The position numbers and the translations under genes are program-made. From positions 62,001 to 126,000 of the forward strand of contig JAJZES010000041.1 of NCBI GenBank assembly GCA_021845985.1: a stretch of DNA of 64,000 bases. Direction: 5' to 3'. The stretch is from Pseudomonadota bacterium. Lineage in GTDB: Bacteria > Pseudomonadota > Alphaproteobacteria > Acetobacterales > Acetobacteraceae. Every line of letters starts with the position of its first letter. Position 1 is the first letter of the stretch. Shown here in pieces: positions 8,099 to 16,653 of the stretch. A model generated the notes under the pieces. It saw nothing but the letters and a program-made list of their open reading frames with translations. It searched no databases and was not told the DNA's origin.

Positions 8099-9907
8099 TC
8101 AGGCCGATGCAGCGCTTACGCCCGGCAAGGCCATCGGTTCTGTGCGCCGGGCGCGCATCGGCCCGGCGGCGGACGCGGCCCGCAGCACCTCGCCGATATC
8201 GCCGGCGGCGTCGATGCCGAGCACATGATGGCCATGCCACAAAGCGGCGAACAGCAGCGACCATGCCGGCTGCGGCGCCCGTGCCGCGGCGGCGAAGGCC
8301 GCCGCCACCGTCGCCGCCGGCAGCACCCCGGCAAGCGCCGGATGGGCGGCGACCAGCGGCGCCAGATCGCGCTCGCGCGCCGCCATCCAGGCGCCGACCG
8401 GCGGCTTGAAGCCCTGCTTGCGCGCCCACGCCCCGGCCTGCGGAAACGCCCCCTCCAGCCATTGCCGCAGCAGCACCTTGCCGAAACGCGGCCCCGCCTT
8501 GCGGCTGTCCGGCAGGCGGAAGGCGAAGGCGGCGACTTTCGGGTCGAGAAACGGCGTGCGTCCCTCGACGCCATGCACCATCAGCGTGCGGTCGAGCTTG
8601 ACCAGCAGATCGTTGGGCAGCCATTCGGCGACATCGACCGCCTGCACCGCCTGCATCGGCGAACGCCCGCCGCTGGCGGCGGCGCGCTCGGCGGCGGCCA
8701 GCCCGTCGCGCCAGCCGACGATGGCATCGCCGAACACGCCATGCGTGCGCGGCGTCCCGGCAAACCACCGCCACGGCGCCCGCTGCTTGCGATAGCGGCT
8801 GTAGCCGCCGAAGATTTCGTCCGCCCCCTCGCCGCACAGCGTCACCTTCAGCCCGCCGGCCCTGGCGGCGCGGCCCAGCATCCAGCCCGGCAGCACCGCG
8901 GCGTCGGCCGTCGGGTCGTCGATGGCGGCGGCGATGCGCGGCGCCAGCGTCCAGAAATCACGCTGCGTCATTTCCAGCCGCTCGCACTCGGCACCCATCA
9001 GCCGCGCCAGCCGCTCCGCCTCGCGGCTTTCGTCGGCGGCGCCGCCGCCCTGCCATCCCATGGTCAGCGCGCGGATGCGCTGCCCCGTCGCCTGGCGCAT
9101 CAGCGCCAGCAGCGCCGACGAATCGATGCCGCCCGACAGGAACAGCCCATACGGCACGTCGGCGCGCAGATGCGCCGCGACGCTTTCCAGCAGCACCGCG
9201 CCGATCCGCGCCGCCGCATCGCCGGCGCCCAGCGGCCCGCCCTGCGGCAGCGCCGCCAGATGGTGCCGCGCCACGATCGCGCCCCGCTCGATCACCAGCG
9301 TCTCGCCGGGCAGCACGCGCCACACCCCCGGAAACACCGTCGCCGCGCCGGTGGTGAATTTCAGCTGCAGCAGCTCGGCCATGCGCCGCGGATCGACCGC
9401 GGCCGGCACCAGCCCGGCGGCGAGCAGCGCCTGCGGCTCCGAGGCGAAGGCGAGCAGCGCCGGCGTCTCTACATAATAGAGTGGCTTGATGCCGAACGGG
9501 TCGCGCGCCAGCGTCAGCCGGCCACGCGCCGGCTCATGCACCGCCAGCGCATACATGCCGCGCAGCCGGCCGGCGAACCCCGCGCCCTCGGTCTCGGCCA
9601 GGAACACCGCCGGCTCGCAATCCGACAGGGTGCGGAACGGCGCCCCCGCCATCGCCTGACGCAGCAGCGGATCGTTGTAGATTTCCCCGTTGGCGACCAG
9701 CGCCGCGCCGCCCGGCGCGAACAGCGGCTGATCGCCGGTGGCCAGATCGACTATGGCGAGGCGGCGGTGGACGAGGCCGGTATCGCCGCGCACCAGCAGC
9801 CCCTCCCCGTCCGGCCCGCGATGCGCCAGCGCCGCGGCGAGGCGCCGCAGCAGCGCCGAGTCGGGCGCCGTGCCGTCGCGTGTCATCACCCCGGCGATTC
9901 CGCACAT
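8099..9907 (-). CDS. asnB: Asparagine synthase (glutamine-hydrolysing)
   Basis: The 602-residue protein begins MCGIAGV, so Cys2 becomes the N-terminal nucleophile of the class II glutaminase domain (about 2-190); this fixes the start at 9907 rather than four codons earlier. The C-terminal synthetase domain has the PP-loop LFLSGGIDSSALL, which activates aspartate with ATP. Members either make free asparagine or amidate sugars or peptides in surface-polysaccharide loci. Here it is divergent (45 bases) from two glycosyltransferase genes, so a role in glycan modification is possible. The motifs are intact. Confidence 0.93.
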   Translation of the reverse strand: MCGIAGVMTRDGTAPDSALLRRLAAALAHRGPDGEGLLVRGDTGLVHRRLAIVDLATGDQPLFAPGGAALVANGEIYNDPLLRQAMAGAPFRTLSDCEPAVFLAETEGAGFAGRLRGMYALAVHEPARGRLTLARDPFGIKPLYYVETPALLAFASEPQALLAAGLVPAAVDPRRMAELLQLKFTTGAATVFPGVWRVLPGETLVIERGAIVARHHLAALPQGGPLGAGDAAARIGAVLLESVAAHLRADVPYGLFLSGGIDSSALLALMRQATGQRIRALTMGWQGGGAADESREAERLARLMGAECERLEMTQRDFWTLAPRIAAAIDDPTADAAVLPGWMLGRAARAGGLKVTLCGEGADEIFGGYSRYRKQRAPWRWFAGTPRTHGVFGDAIVGWRDGLAAAERAAASGGRSPMQAVQAVDVAEWLPNDLLVKLDRTLMVHGVEGRTPFLDPKVAAFAFRLPDSRKAGPRFGKVLLRQWLEGAFPQAGAWARKQGFKPPVGAWMAARERDLAPLVAAHPALAGVLPAATVAAAFAAAARAPQPAWSLLFAALWHGHHVLGIDAAGDIGEVLRAASAAGPMRARRTEPMALPGVSAASA

Positions 9908-9952
9908 GCGCTGCGCCATACACCCGCGCCGGCCGGCATGCTATCGGCCCGC

Positions 9953-10831
9953 ATGCGCATCCTGTTCGTCACCTCCAGCCGCATCGGCGACGCGGTGCTG
10001 TCCACCGGCCTGCTCGACCATCTGATCCGCACCTGTCCCACCGCCCGCATCACCGTCGCCACCGGCCCGGTGGCGGAGGGGGTGTTCCTGCGCATGCCGC
10101 ACCTGGAGCGGCTGATCCTGATGGAGAAGCGTCCCTATGGCGGGCACTGGCTCGGTCTGTGGGCGGCGACGGTGGGGACGTGGTGGGATCTGGTGGTCGA
10201 TATCCGCGCCTCGGCGCTGTCCTGGCTGGTGCCGGCGCGGCGGCGCGCGGTGATGCGGCGCAGCACCGGGCACAAGACGGCGCAGCTTGCCGCGGTGCTC
10301 GGCCTGGTCCCGCCGCCGCTGCCGGTGGTCTGGACGGCGCCGGCCGACCGCGCCCGCGCCGCCGCCCTGCTGCCGCCCGGACCGCCGGTGCTGGCGCTCG
10401 GCCCGACCGCCAACTGGCGCGGCAAGGTCTGGCCGCCCGACCGGTTCGTCGCCCTCGCCCGTCACCTGCTGGCCGGGCCGCTGGCCGGCGCGCGCATCGC
10501 CGTGCTGGCCGGGCCGGGGGCGGAGGAGCGCAGCCTCGCCGCGCCGGTCCTGGCGGCGCTGCCCGCCGCCATCGACCTCGTCGGCCGGCTGACACTGCCG
10601 GAGGCCGCCGCCTGCCTCGCCGGCGCGGCGCTGTTCGTCGGCAACGATTCCGGGCTGATGCACCTCGCCGCCGCCGCCGGCGCGCCGACGCTCGGCCTGT
10701 TCGGCCCCACCCCGGCGGCCGAATATGCCCCGGCCGGGCGCCGCGCCGCCGCCGTGGTCGGGCGCGGCCCGCGCATGGCAGACCTCGACGTCGCCGCCGC
10801 CGTCGCCGCCGCCGAGGCGCTGCTGACATGA
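9953..10831 (+). CDS. Glycosyltransferase family 9 (heptosyltransferase-like)
   Basis: A 292-residue GT9/ADP-heptosyltransferase-fold protein: N-terminus MRILFVTSSRIGDAVLSTGL (the GDxV/L motif), VDIRASALSW, and the C-terminal nucleotide-sugar motif GNDSGLMHLAAAAGAPTLGLFG. Family members add heptose or similar sugars to LPS core on the cytoplasmic face. Start 9953 is preferred; an ATG five codons upstream is possible. Its stop overlaps the start of the next glycosyltransferase (ATGA). Somewhat short for GT9 (usually 320-350), but both Rossmann halves appear present. Confidence 0.88.
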   Translation: MRILFVTSSRIGDAVLSTGLLDHLIRTCPTARITVATGPVAEGVFLRMPHLERLILMEKRPYGGHWLGLWAATVGTWWDLVVDIRASALSWLVPARRRAVMRRSTGHKTAQLAAVLGLVPPPLPVVWTAPADRARAAALLPPGPPVLALGPTANWRGKVWPPDRFVALARHLLAGPLAGARIAVLAGPGAEERSLAAPVLAALPAAIDLVGRLTLPEAAACLAGAALFVGNDSGLMHLAAAAGAPTLGLFGPTPAAEYAPAGRRAAAVVGRGPRMADLDVAAAVAAAEALLT

Positions 10832-11841
10832 GGGTGGCGCAGGTGATGGCCGGCGCCACCCATGGCGGCGCCGAACTGTTCTATGAGCGGCTCTGCGCCG
10901 CGCTGCACGGCGCGGGCGATACGGTGCTGCCGGTGATCCGCCACAACCCGGCGCGGGCGGCGCGGCTGCGCGCCGCCGGCATGGCGCCGGTGGAACTCGG
11001 CTTCGGCGGCCCGCTCGACCTGCTGACCCGGCCGCGCCTCGCCGCGACGCTGCGCGGGTTCGCGCCGGATGTGGTGGTGAGCTGGATGAACCGCGCCAGC
11101 GGCCACATGCCGCGCGGCGACTGGCCGCTGGTCGGCCGGCTCGGCGGCTATTACGACCTGCGGCATTATCGCGGCTGCGACCATCTGGTCGGCAATACGC
11201 GCGGCATCGTCACTTGGCTGCGCCAGCAGGGCTGGGCGGAGGGACGCACCCATTACCTGCCGAATTTCGTCACCGACTTCGCCGCCGCCGCGCCGGCCAC
11301 AGATCTGCTGGCCGCCCGCCCGCTGCTGCTCGGCCTCGGCCGGCTGCACACCGACAAGGGCTTCGACCTCGCCATCCGCGCCCTCGCCCGGCTGCCCGAG
11401 GCGCATCTCGCGCTCGCCGGCGTCGGGCCGGAGGGTGCGGCGCTGCTGGCGCTGGCGGCGCGCGAGGGGGTGGCCGGCCGGGTCAGCTTCCTCGGCTGGC
11501 GCGACGATGCCGGGGCGCTGCTGCGCGCGGCCGACGTGTTCGTCTGTTCGTCGCGCATCGAGCCGCTCGGCAATATGGTGATCGAGGCGTGGTCGGCCGG
11601 CTGCCCGGTCGTCGCGCTGGCGGCGGCGGGTCCGGCCGAGCTGATCCGGCCGGCGCAGGACGGCATGGTCACCCCGCTGGAAGACCCGGCGGCGCTGGCG
11701 CAGGCGATCGGCCAGGTGCTGGCCGATCCGGCGCTCGCCCGGCGGCTGGCGGCGGCCGGCCGCGCCCGCTTCGAGGACGCCTTCGCCGCCGCTCCGGTAC
11801 TCGCGCGATGGCGCGGCTTTTTGCACGAGGTGAGCCAATGA
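10828..11841 (+). CDS. Glycosyltransferase family 4
   Basis: A 337-residue GT-B protein: N-terminal MRVAQVMAGATHGGAELFYERL (glycine-rich acceptor-side loop), central LLGLGRLHTDKGFDLAIRAL, and the C-terminal EPLGNMVIEAWSAGCPVVA containing the E-x7-E nucleotide-sugar motif of GT4. Likely extends a cell-surface glycan, working with the preceding GT9 enzyme. It starts inside the GT9 stop codon and its own stop overlaps the P1 peptidase start, so all three are translationally coupled. Acceptor and donor are unknown. Confidence 0.9.
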   Translation: MRVAQVMAGATHGGAELFYERLCAALHGAGDTVLPVIRHNPARAARLRAAGMAPVELGFGGPLDLLTRPRLAATLRGFAPDVVVSWMNRASGHMPRGDWPLVGRLGGYYDLRHYRGCDHLVGNTRGIVTWLRQQGWAEGRTHYLPNFVTDFAAAAPATDLLAARPLLLGLGRLHTDKGFDLAIRALARLPEAHLALAGVGPEGAALLALAAREGVAGRVSFLGWRDDAGALLRAADVFVCSSRIEPLGNMVIEAWSAGCPVVALAAAGPAELIRPAQDGMVTPLEDPAALAQAIGQVLADPALARRLAAAGRARFEDAFAAAPVLARWRGFLHEVSQ

Positions 11842-12845
11842 CCCCTGGACCAGGGCCGCGCAACTGCCTGACGGATGTGGCCGGCATCGCCATCGGCCAT
11901 GCGACGGATCTGGCGCTCGCCTCCGGCGTGACGGCGGTGCTGTTCGAGGCGCCGGCGGTGGCGGCGGTGTCGGTGCTGGGCGGCGCGCCGGGCGGGCGCG
12001 AGCTCGGGCTGCTGGCGGCGGACATGACGGTCGAGCGGATCGACGCGCTGGTGCTCTCCGGCGGCTCCGCCTTCGGGCTGGATGCGGCGGGCGGGGTGCA
12101 GGCCATGCTGCGCGAGATGGGGCGCGGCCTGCCCGCCGGCGGCGCGCGCGTGCCGCTGGTGCCGCAGGCGATTCTGTTCGATCTCGGCAATGGCGGCGAC
12201 AAGGCGTGGGGGCGGTTTTCCCCCTATCGTGACCTCGGCTACGCGGCGGCGCGGGCGGCGACGGCGGCGGCAGCCGCGCCACTCGGCAGCGTCGGCGCCG
12301 GCACCGGGGCGACGACGGCGACGGTGCAGGGCGGGCTTGGCGCGGCGAGCATGATCACCACCACCGGTCATATGGTGGCGGCGCTGGTGGCGGTGAACGC
12401 GCTGGGGGCGCCGACGATCGGCGACGGGCGGCATTTCTGGGCGGCGCCGTTCGAGGTCGCGGCGGAGTTCGGCGGCCTCGGCTGGCCGGCTTCGATGGAC
12501 GCGGCGACGACGCTGCGGCTCAAACGCCCGGCGCAGCCCGGCACCACCATCGGCATCGTCGCCACCGACGCGGTGCTGACCAAGGCGCAGGCGGCGCGGC
12601 TCGCCGTCACCGCGCAGGATGGGCTGGCGCGCGCCATCCTGCCGGCGCATCTGCCGATGGACGGCGACACCATCTTCGCCGCCGCCACCGGACGCCATGC
12701 GCTCGACGGGCCGGCGGTGCTGGCGGCGCTGTGCCACGCCGCGACCCTGGTGCTGGCGCGGGCGGTGGCGCGCGGCGTCTACGCGGCCCGCACCCTGCCG
12801 CATGCCGGGGCGCAGGCAAGCTGGCACGAGTTGTTTCGAGGTTAG
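11838..12845 (+). CDS. P1 family (DmpA/NylC-like) N-terminal nucleophile hydrolase
   Basis: A 335-residue protein of MEROPS family P1 (S58): NCLTDVAGIAIGHAT, LVLSGGSAFGLDAAGG (72-86), VGAGTGATTATVQGGLGAAS (152-171) and GTTIGIVATDA (235-245). The family autoprocesses to expose an N-terminal Ser or Thr nucleophile; by analogy with NylC the likely residue is Thr236 or Thr237 in GTTIG (inference). Activities known in the family are aminopeptidase, beta-peptidyl and oligoamide hydrolase. It overlaps the upstream GT4 stop by four bases, an unexpected partner for glycosyltransferases. Confidence 0.9.
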   Translation: MTPGPGPRNCLTDVAGIAIGHATDLALASGVTAVLFEAPAVAAVSVLGGAPGGRELGLLAADMTVERIDALVLSGGSAFGLDAAGGVQAMLREMGRGLPAGGARVPLVPQAILFDLGNGGDKAWGRFSPYRDLGYAAARAATAAAAAPLGSVGAGTGATTATVQGGLGAASMITTTGHMVAALVAVNALGAPTIGDGRHFWAAPFEVAAEFGGLGWPASMDAATTLRLKRPAQPGTTIGIVATDAVLTKAQAARLAVTAQDGLARAILPAHLPMDGDTIFAAATGRHALDGPAVLAALCHAATLVLARAVARGVYAARTLPHAGAQASWHELFRG

Positions 12846-12956
12846 AGCGGTTTTCGCTTGGTCCTCACGAACCCGTGTGGCTAGACTTCGCCCGGCTGCC
12901 GGTTGGGACGGCATGAGGGCGCGGACGATGATGACTGGCAGCGGCGGAGCGGCGGC

Positions 12957-13271
12957 GTGAGCGCGACGATGCAGCCGCGCTTCATGCCGGTGGGCCGGGA
13001 TATTCCCCTGCTCGGCGTGCGTCGCGGCGACCTGCTGGCGGTGGTGCCGATGGACCGCTATCGCGGCGCTGCGGTCTATATGTTGACGCTGGAGGGGCTG
13101 CCGGTGCCAGTGCGCGCACACACCGCGCAGGACGGCGACGTGGCCGTGGCGTCGCTGCATCCCGGCGGCGGCACGGCGCGGATGACGCGGGCGCAGTTCG
13201 ACGAATTGCTGCTCGGGCAGGTGCTGGCAACCTGCAAAGTGCTGGATCGCAGCCTGCTGCCGGAAAGATAG
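12957..13271 (+). CDS. Hypothetical protein, S24/LexA-like C-terminal fold possible
   Basis: A 104-residue protein if it starts at GTG 12957 (GGAG seven bases upstream); ATG 12969 is an alternative. The pattern GDLLAVVPMDRYRGAAVYML, VPVRAHTAQDGDVAVASLHP and LLLGQVLATCKVLDR resembles the beta-rich peptidase S24/LexA-type domain, but no catalytic Ser-Lys pair is convincing, so it may only share the fold. It has no helix-turn-helix. It sits 112 bases after the P1 peptidase gene and 68 bases before the metallo-hydrolase gene. Function unknown. Confidence 0.55.
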   Translation: MSATMQPRFMPVGRDIPLLGVRRGDLLAVVPMDRYRGAAVYMLTLEGLPVPVRAHTAQDGDVAVASLHPGGGTARMTRAQFDELLLGQVLATCKVLDRSLLPER

Positions 13272-13338
13272 GACGGCCCGCGGCGCGATGTCGGCCGCCG
13301 CGGTGGAACTTCGCGCCACCGGCACCACCTTACGCGGG

Positions 13339-14313
13339 ATGACACGGTTTCCGATCTCCGATCATTGCGACGGACAATTGTTTTTCAATCCGGGCAGCGT
13401 CCCCTCCGCCCACGGGCTGCGCCAGGTGGCGCGCTGGCAGCGCCAGCGCCAGCGCGCGGAATGGCCGCGCCGCGTCGTCGATCCGCCGTTCCCGGCCCCG
13501 CCCGAGGTGGTGCCGGAGCGCGACGTCGCCGTCACCTTCGTCAACCACGCGACGTTTCTGCTGCGCCTGGACGGGCTGGTGGTGCTGACCGACCCGATTT
13601 TCAGCGAACGCTGCTCGCCGCTGTCCTGGGCCGGACCAAGGCGCGCCCGCGCGCCCGGCGTGGCACTCGCCGGCCTGCCGCGGCCGGATCTGATTCTGCT
13701 GTCGCACAACCATTACGACCACATGGACCTGCCGACGCTGCGGGCGCTACGCCGGCGCCACGCGCCGCCGGTGGTCACCATGCTCGGTAACGCCGCCAAG
13801 CTGGCCCGGCTCGGCATCGTCGCCACCGAACTCGACTGGTGGCAGGAGACGTCGCTGGCCGGCGTGCGCATCACCGCGACGCCGGCGCGCCATTTCGCCG
13901 CGCGCACGCCGTGGGACCGCAACCGCACCCTGTGGGGCGGCTTCATGCTGCATCATCGGCACGGACAGGTGCTGTTCGCCGGCGATTCGGGCGCCGGAGC
14001 GCACTGGCAGGCGATCGGCAGCCGGCTCGGCGCGCCCGATGTGGCGCTGCTGCCGATCGGCGCCTATGAGCCGCGCTGGTTCATGTCCGCCGTGCACATG
14101 AACCCCGAGGAGGCGGTGGCGGCGCATCTCGCGCTCGGCGCGCGGCGGTCGGTCGGCATGCATTTCGGCACCTTCCAACTGACCGATGAGCCGATTGACG
14201 CGCCGCTGCACGCCCTGGCCGCGGCGCGGGAGGCCGCCGGCCTCGACCCGGACGCCTTCACCGTGCACGGCTTCGGCGAAACCCGGCTTTATCCGCTCGG
14301 CGAATCGGGCTAG
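13339..14313 (+). CDS. MBL-fold metallo-hydrolase (UlaG/NAPE-PLD-like)
   Basis: A 324-residue metallo-beta-lactamase-fold protein. VTFVNHATFLLRLDGLVVLTDPIF precedes the metal motif SHNHYDHMD (HxHxDH); further His/Asp ligands appear in TPARHFAART and LFAGDSGAG, and GMHFGTFQL carries the last His. The pattern is that of the UlaG/N-acyl-phosphatidylethanolamine phospholipase D-like group, so the substrate could be a phospholipid or phosphodiester. Start 13339 (MTRFPISDHCDGQLFFNPG) matches the usual N-terminus of this group; an upstream ATG at 13288 would add 17 atypical residues. Confidence 0.85.
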   Translation: MTRFPISDHCDGQLFFNPGSVPSAHGLRQVARWQRQRQRAEWPRRVVDPPFPAPPEVVPERDVAVTFVNHATFLLRLDGLVVLTDPIFSERCSPLSWAGPRRARAPGVALAGLPRPDLILLSHNHYDHMDLPTLRALRRRHAPPVVTMLGNAAKLARLGIVATELDWWQETSLAGVRITATPARHFAARTPWDRNRTLWGGFMLHHRHGQVLFAGDSGAGAHWQAIGSRLGAPDVALLPIGAYEPRWFMSAVHMNPEEAVAAHLALGARRSVGMHFGTFQLTDEPIDAPLHALAAAREAAGLDPDAFTVHGFGETRLYPLGESG

Positions 14314-14322
14314 CGATTCGCC

Positions 14323-15396
14323 ATGGCGGAGATCGAGCTCAGCGCGCGCGGCATCGGCAAGACCTTTGGCGCGTTTCGCGCCCTGGCCGATGTGTCGCTC
14401 GACATCGAGCGCGGGGAGTTCCTCACCCTGCTCGGCCCGTCCGGTTCGGGCAAGACCACGCTGCTGATGATCCTTGCCGGGTTTCAGGCGCCGAGCGAGG
14501 GACGGCTGCTGTCCGCCGGCGCCGACGTCACCGCGCGCCCGGCCGAGGCCCGCGATTTCGGCATGGTGTTTCAGGGCTACGCGCTGTTTCCGCATATGAG
14601 CGTCGCCGCCAACATCGCCTTTCCGCTGCGCGTGCGCCGCCTGCCGGCGCGCGACATCAACCGCCGCGTCGCCGAGATGGTGGCGCGCGTCGGCCTCGCC
14701 GGGCACGCCGACAAGCTGCCGGCGAAACTGTCCGGCGGCCAGCAGCAGCGCGTCGCGCTGGCCCGCGCGCTGATCTTCGCGCCGCGCGTGCTGCTGCTCG
14801 ACGAGCCGTTCTCGGCGCTCGACAAAAGCCTGCGCGAGCAGATGCAGGTCGAGGTCAAGCGGCTGCACGAGGAGACCGGCACCACCTTCGTCTTCGTCAC
14901 CCATGACCAGAGCGAGGCACTGGCGCTGTCGTCGCGCATCGCCATTTTCGATCACGGGCGGCTGCTGCAGATCGGCCACGCGCGCCAGGTCTATGAGCAG
15001 CCGGCCAACCGCTTCGTCGCCGAGTTTCTGGGCGATATCAACCTGTTCAGCCTGACCGACATCGCCGCCGCCGACGACGGCATCGGCGGGCGCTGCGAGG
15101 GCGGCGAGGTGCGGCTGCGCCCGGCGGCGCCGATCGCCGGCGGGCGCGCCATCCTGGCGGTGCGCCCCGAACACATGACGCTGGCGCCGCTGCCGGGGCA
15201 GAACGCGCTGCCGGCAGTGGTGGAGCGGCGGACCTATCTCGGCGCCAGCACCCGCCTTGACCTGCGCACGCCGGGCGGCGCGGCGCTGACGCTGACCCTG
15301 GCGACGCACAGTCTCGCCGGCGGGCCGGACCGCGGCCAGACGGTGCGGGTGTTCTGGCCGGAGGACCGCGGGTTCCTGCTGTCGGACGGCGCATGA
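14323..15396 (+). CDS. Spermidine/putrescine-type ABC transporter ATP-binding protein
   Basis: A 357-residue PotA-like ATPase: Walker A GPSGSGKTT (38-46), Q-loop FQGYALFPHMS, signature [15 protein letters not shown], Walker B VLLLDEPFSALD, and a C-terminal TOBE_2 domain from about 270. It powers the importer encoded by the next three genes (binding protein, two permeases). It begins nine bases after the metallo-hydrolase stop, so the two may be cotranscribed. Substrate could be a polyamine, an opine or another organic cation; the sequence does not decide. Confidence 0.9.
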   Translation: MAEIELSARGIGKTFGAFRALADVSLDIERGEFLTLLGPSGSGKTTLLMILAGFQAPSEGRLLSAGADVTARPAEARDFGMVFQGYALFPHMSVAANIAFPLRVRRLPARDINRRVAEMVARVGLAGHADKLPAKLSGGQQQRVALARALIFAPRVLLLDEPFSALDKSLREQMQVEVKRLHEETGTTFVFVTHDQSEALALSSRIAIFDHGRLLQIGHARQVYEQPANRFVAEFLGDINLFSLTDIAAADDGIGGRCEGGEVRLRPAAPIAGGRAILAVRPEHMTLAPLPGQNALPAVVERRTYLGASTRLDLRTPGGAALTLTLATHSLAGGPDRGQTVRVFWPEDRGFLLSDGA

Positions 15397-15440
15397 CTTG
15401 CTAGGCTCCGGGCGCGGATGTCACGCGACAGGGGAGACCG

Positions 15441-16553
15441 ATGATGCAGGGCGCATTCCAGCGGGATTGTCTGGAGATTCTGGCCGAAAAGGCGGCGCGC
15501 GGGGAAATCGGCCGCCGCCGCTTCACGCAGTTGGCGACGCTGCTGCTCGCCGGCGGCGCCGGACTGGGCGCCCGCGACGCCGCCGCGGCGGCAAAGGAGC
15601 TGGTGCTGGTCAACTGGGGCGGCGACGCGATCAAGGCGTATGACGACGCCTATGGCAAATCCTTCGCCCGCGACACCGGCATCACGGTGAAGGAAGACGG
15701 CTCGGGGCCGACCGAGGGCGCCATCACCGCGCAATTCAAGAGCGGCAAGCCGAGCTGGGATCTGGTGGACGCCGATCCGTTCTCGGCGATTTCGCTCGGC
15801 AAGCAGGGCATGATCGACACCATCGACTATGCGGTGGTCGATCGCACCAAGATGCGGCCCGGCTTCGGCTGGGACTATGCCGCCTCGACCTATTTCTTCT
15901 CCTACATCATCGCCTACGACGCCAAGAAGTACAAACAGGCGCCGACCGGCATGGCCGATTTCTTCGACGTGCAGAAGTTTCCCGGCAAACGCTCGATGTA
16001 CAAATGGGGCGCCGGCATGTGGGAAGCCGCCCTGCTGGCCGACGGCGTCGCGCCGGACAAGCTCTATCCGCTCGACCTCAAACGGGCGCACGCCAAGATC
16101 AAGGCGTTCAAGGAGCATGTGGTGTCGTTCTGGGGCGGCGGCGCGGCCAGCCAGTCGGTGCTGATGAACGGCGATGCGTCGATGGCGATCATCTGGTCCA
16201 CCCGCGCCACGCTGCTGGAGCAGGACAGCAACGGGCAGATCAAGTTCACCTGGGATCAGGGGCTGATCTCGCCCGGCGCGCTGGCGGTGATCAAGGGCAA
16301 TCCGGGCGGCCGCGACGCGGCGATGAAGTTCATCGCCAGCACGCAGGACCCGAAGAAGCAACTGGTGATGTTCGACATGCTGGGACAGGGTCCGGCCAAC
16401 CCGGCGACCGACGCGCTGATCCCGGCCGACAAGCGGCGCATCAACTGCGTCGATCCGGCCAACATGCAAAAGCAGGTGGCGCTGGACATGCCGTGGTACG
16501 CCGAGAATTACGGCGCCGCGCTCGACGAATACACCAAGGTCATCTCGGCCTGA
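15441..16553 (+). CDS. Spermidine/putrescine-type ABC transporter substrate-binding protein
   Basis: A 370-residue PotD/F-like periplasmic protein. The N-terminus has GRRRFTQLATLLLAGGAGLG, a twin-arginine-like export signal preceded by an unusually long 23-residue charged segment. The mature part begins KELVLVNWGGDAIKAYDDAYG and contains SMYKWGAGMWEAALLADGV and NGDASMAIIWSTRATLLEQD, typical of the group-D solute-binding fold. It sits directly after the ATPase gene and before the two permease genes. Ligand unknown. Confidence 0.9.
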   Translation: MMQGAFQRDCLEILAEKAARGEIGRRRFTQLATLLLAGGAGLGARDAAAAAKELVLVNWGGDAIKAYDDAYGKSFARDTGITVKEDGSGPTEGAITAQFKSGKPSWDLVDADPFSAISLGKQGMIDTIDYAVVDRTKMRPGFGWDYAASTYFFSYIIAYDAKKYKQAPTGMADFFDVQKFPGKRSMYKWGAGMWEAALLADGVAPDKLYPLDLKRAHAKIKAFKEHVVSFWGGGAASQSVLMNGDASMAIIWSTRATLLEQDSNGQIKFTWDQGLISPGALAVIKGNPGGRDAAMKFIASTQDPKKQLVMFDMLGQGPANPATDALIPADKRRINCVDPANMQKQVALDMPWYAENYGAALDEYTKVISA

Positions 16554-16560
16554 CCACCGC

Positions 16561-16601
16561 GACGCGCGATCCGCCATGCCCGAGGGCGGCGGATCCGCGT
16601 C
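16561..16601 (+). promoter_or_regulatory. Intercistronic stem-loop after the polyamine-type binding protein gene
   Basis: Eight bases after the stop codon, GACGCG-c-GATCCGCC (16561-16575) pairs with GGCGGATC-CGCGTC (16588-16601): 14 bp with a single bulged C, and the loop contains a further GCCC/GGGC pair. No U-tract follows. As with the hairpin at 6253-6277, it separates a binding-protein gene from its permease genes and probably limits readthrough or protects the upstream mRNA. Confidence 0.55.
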
Positions 16602-16653
16602 GTGCCGTGCCACCATTTCCCGCATGCCCGTCACTTGCGATCGAAGGGCCGGT

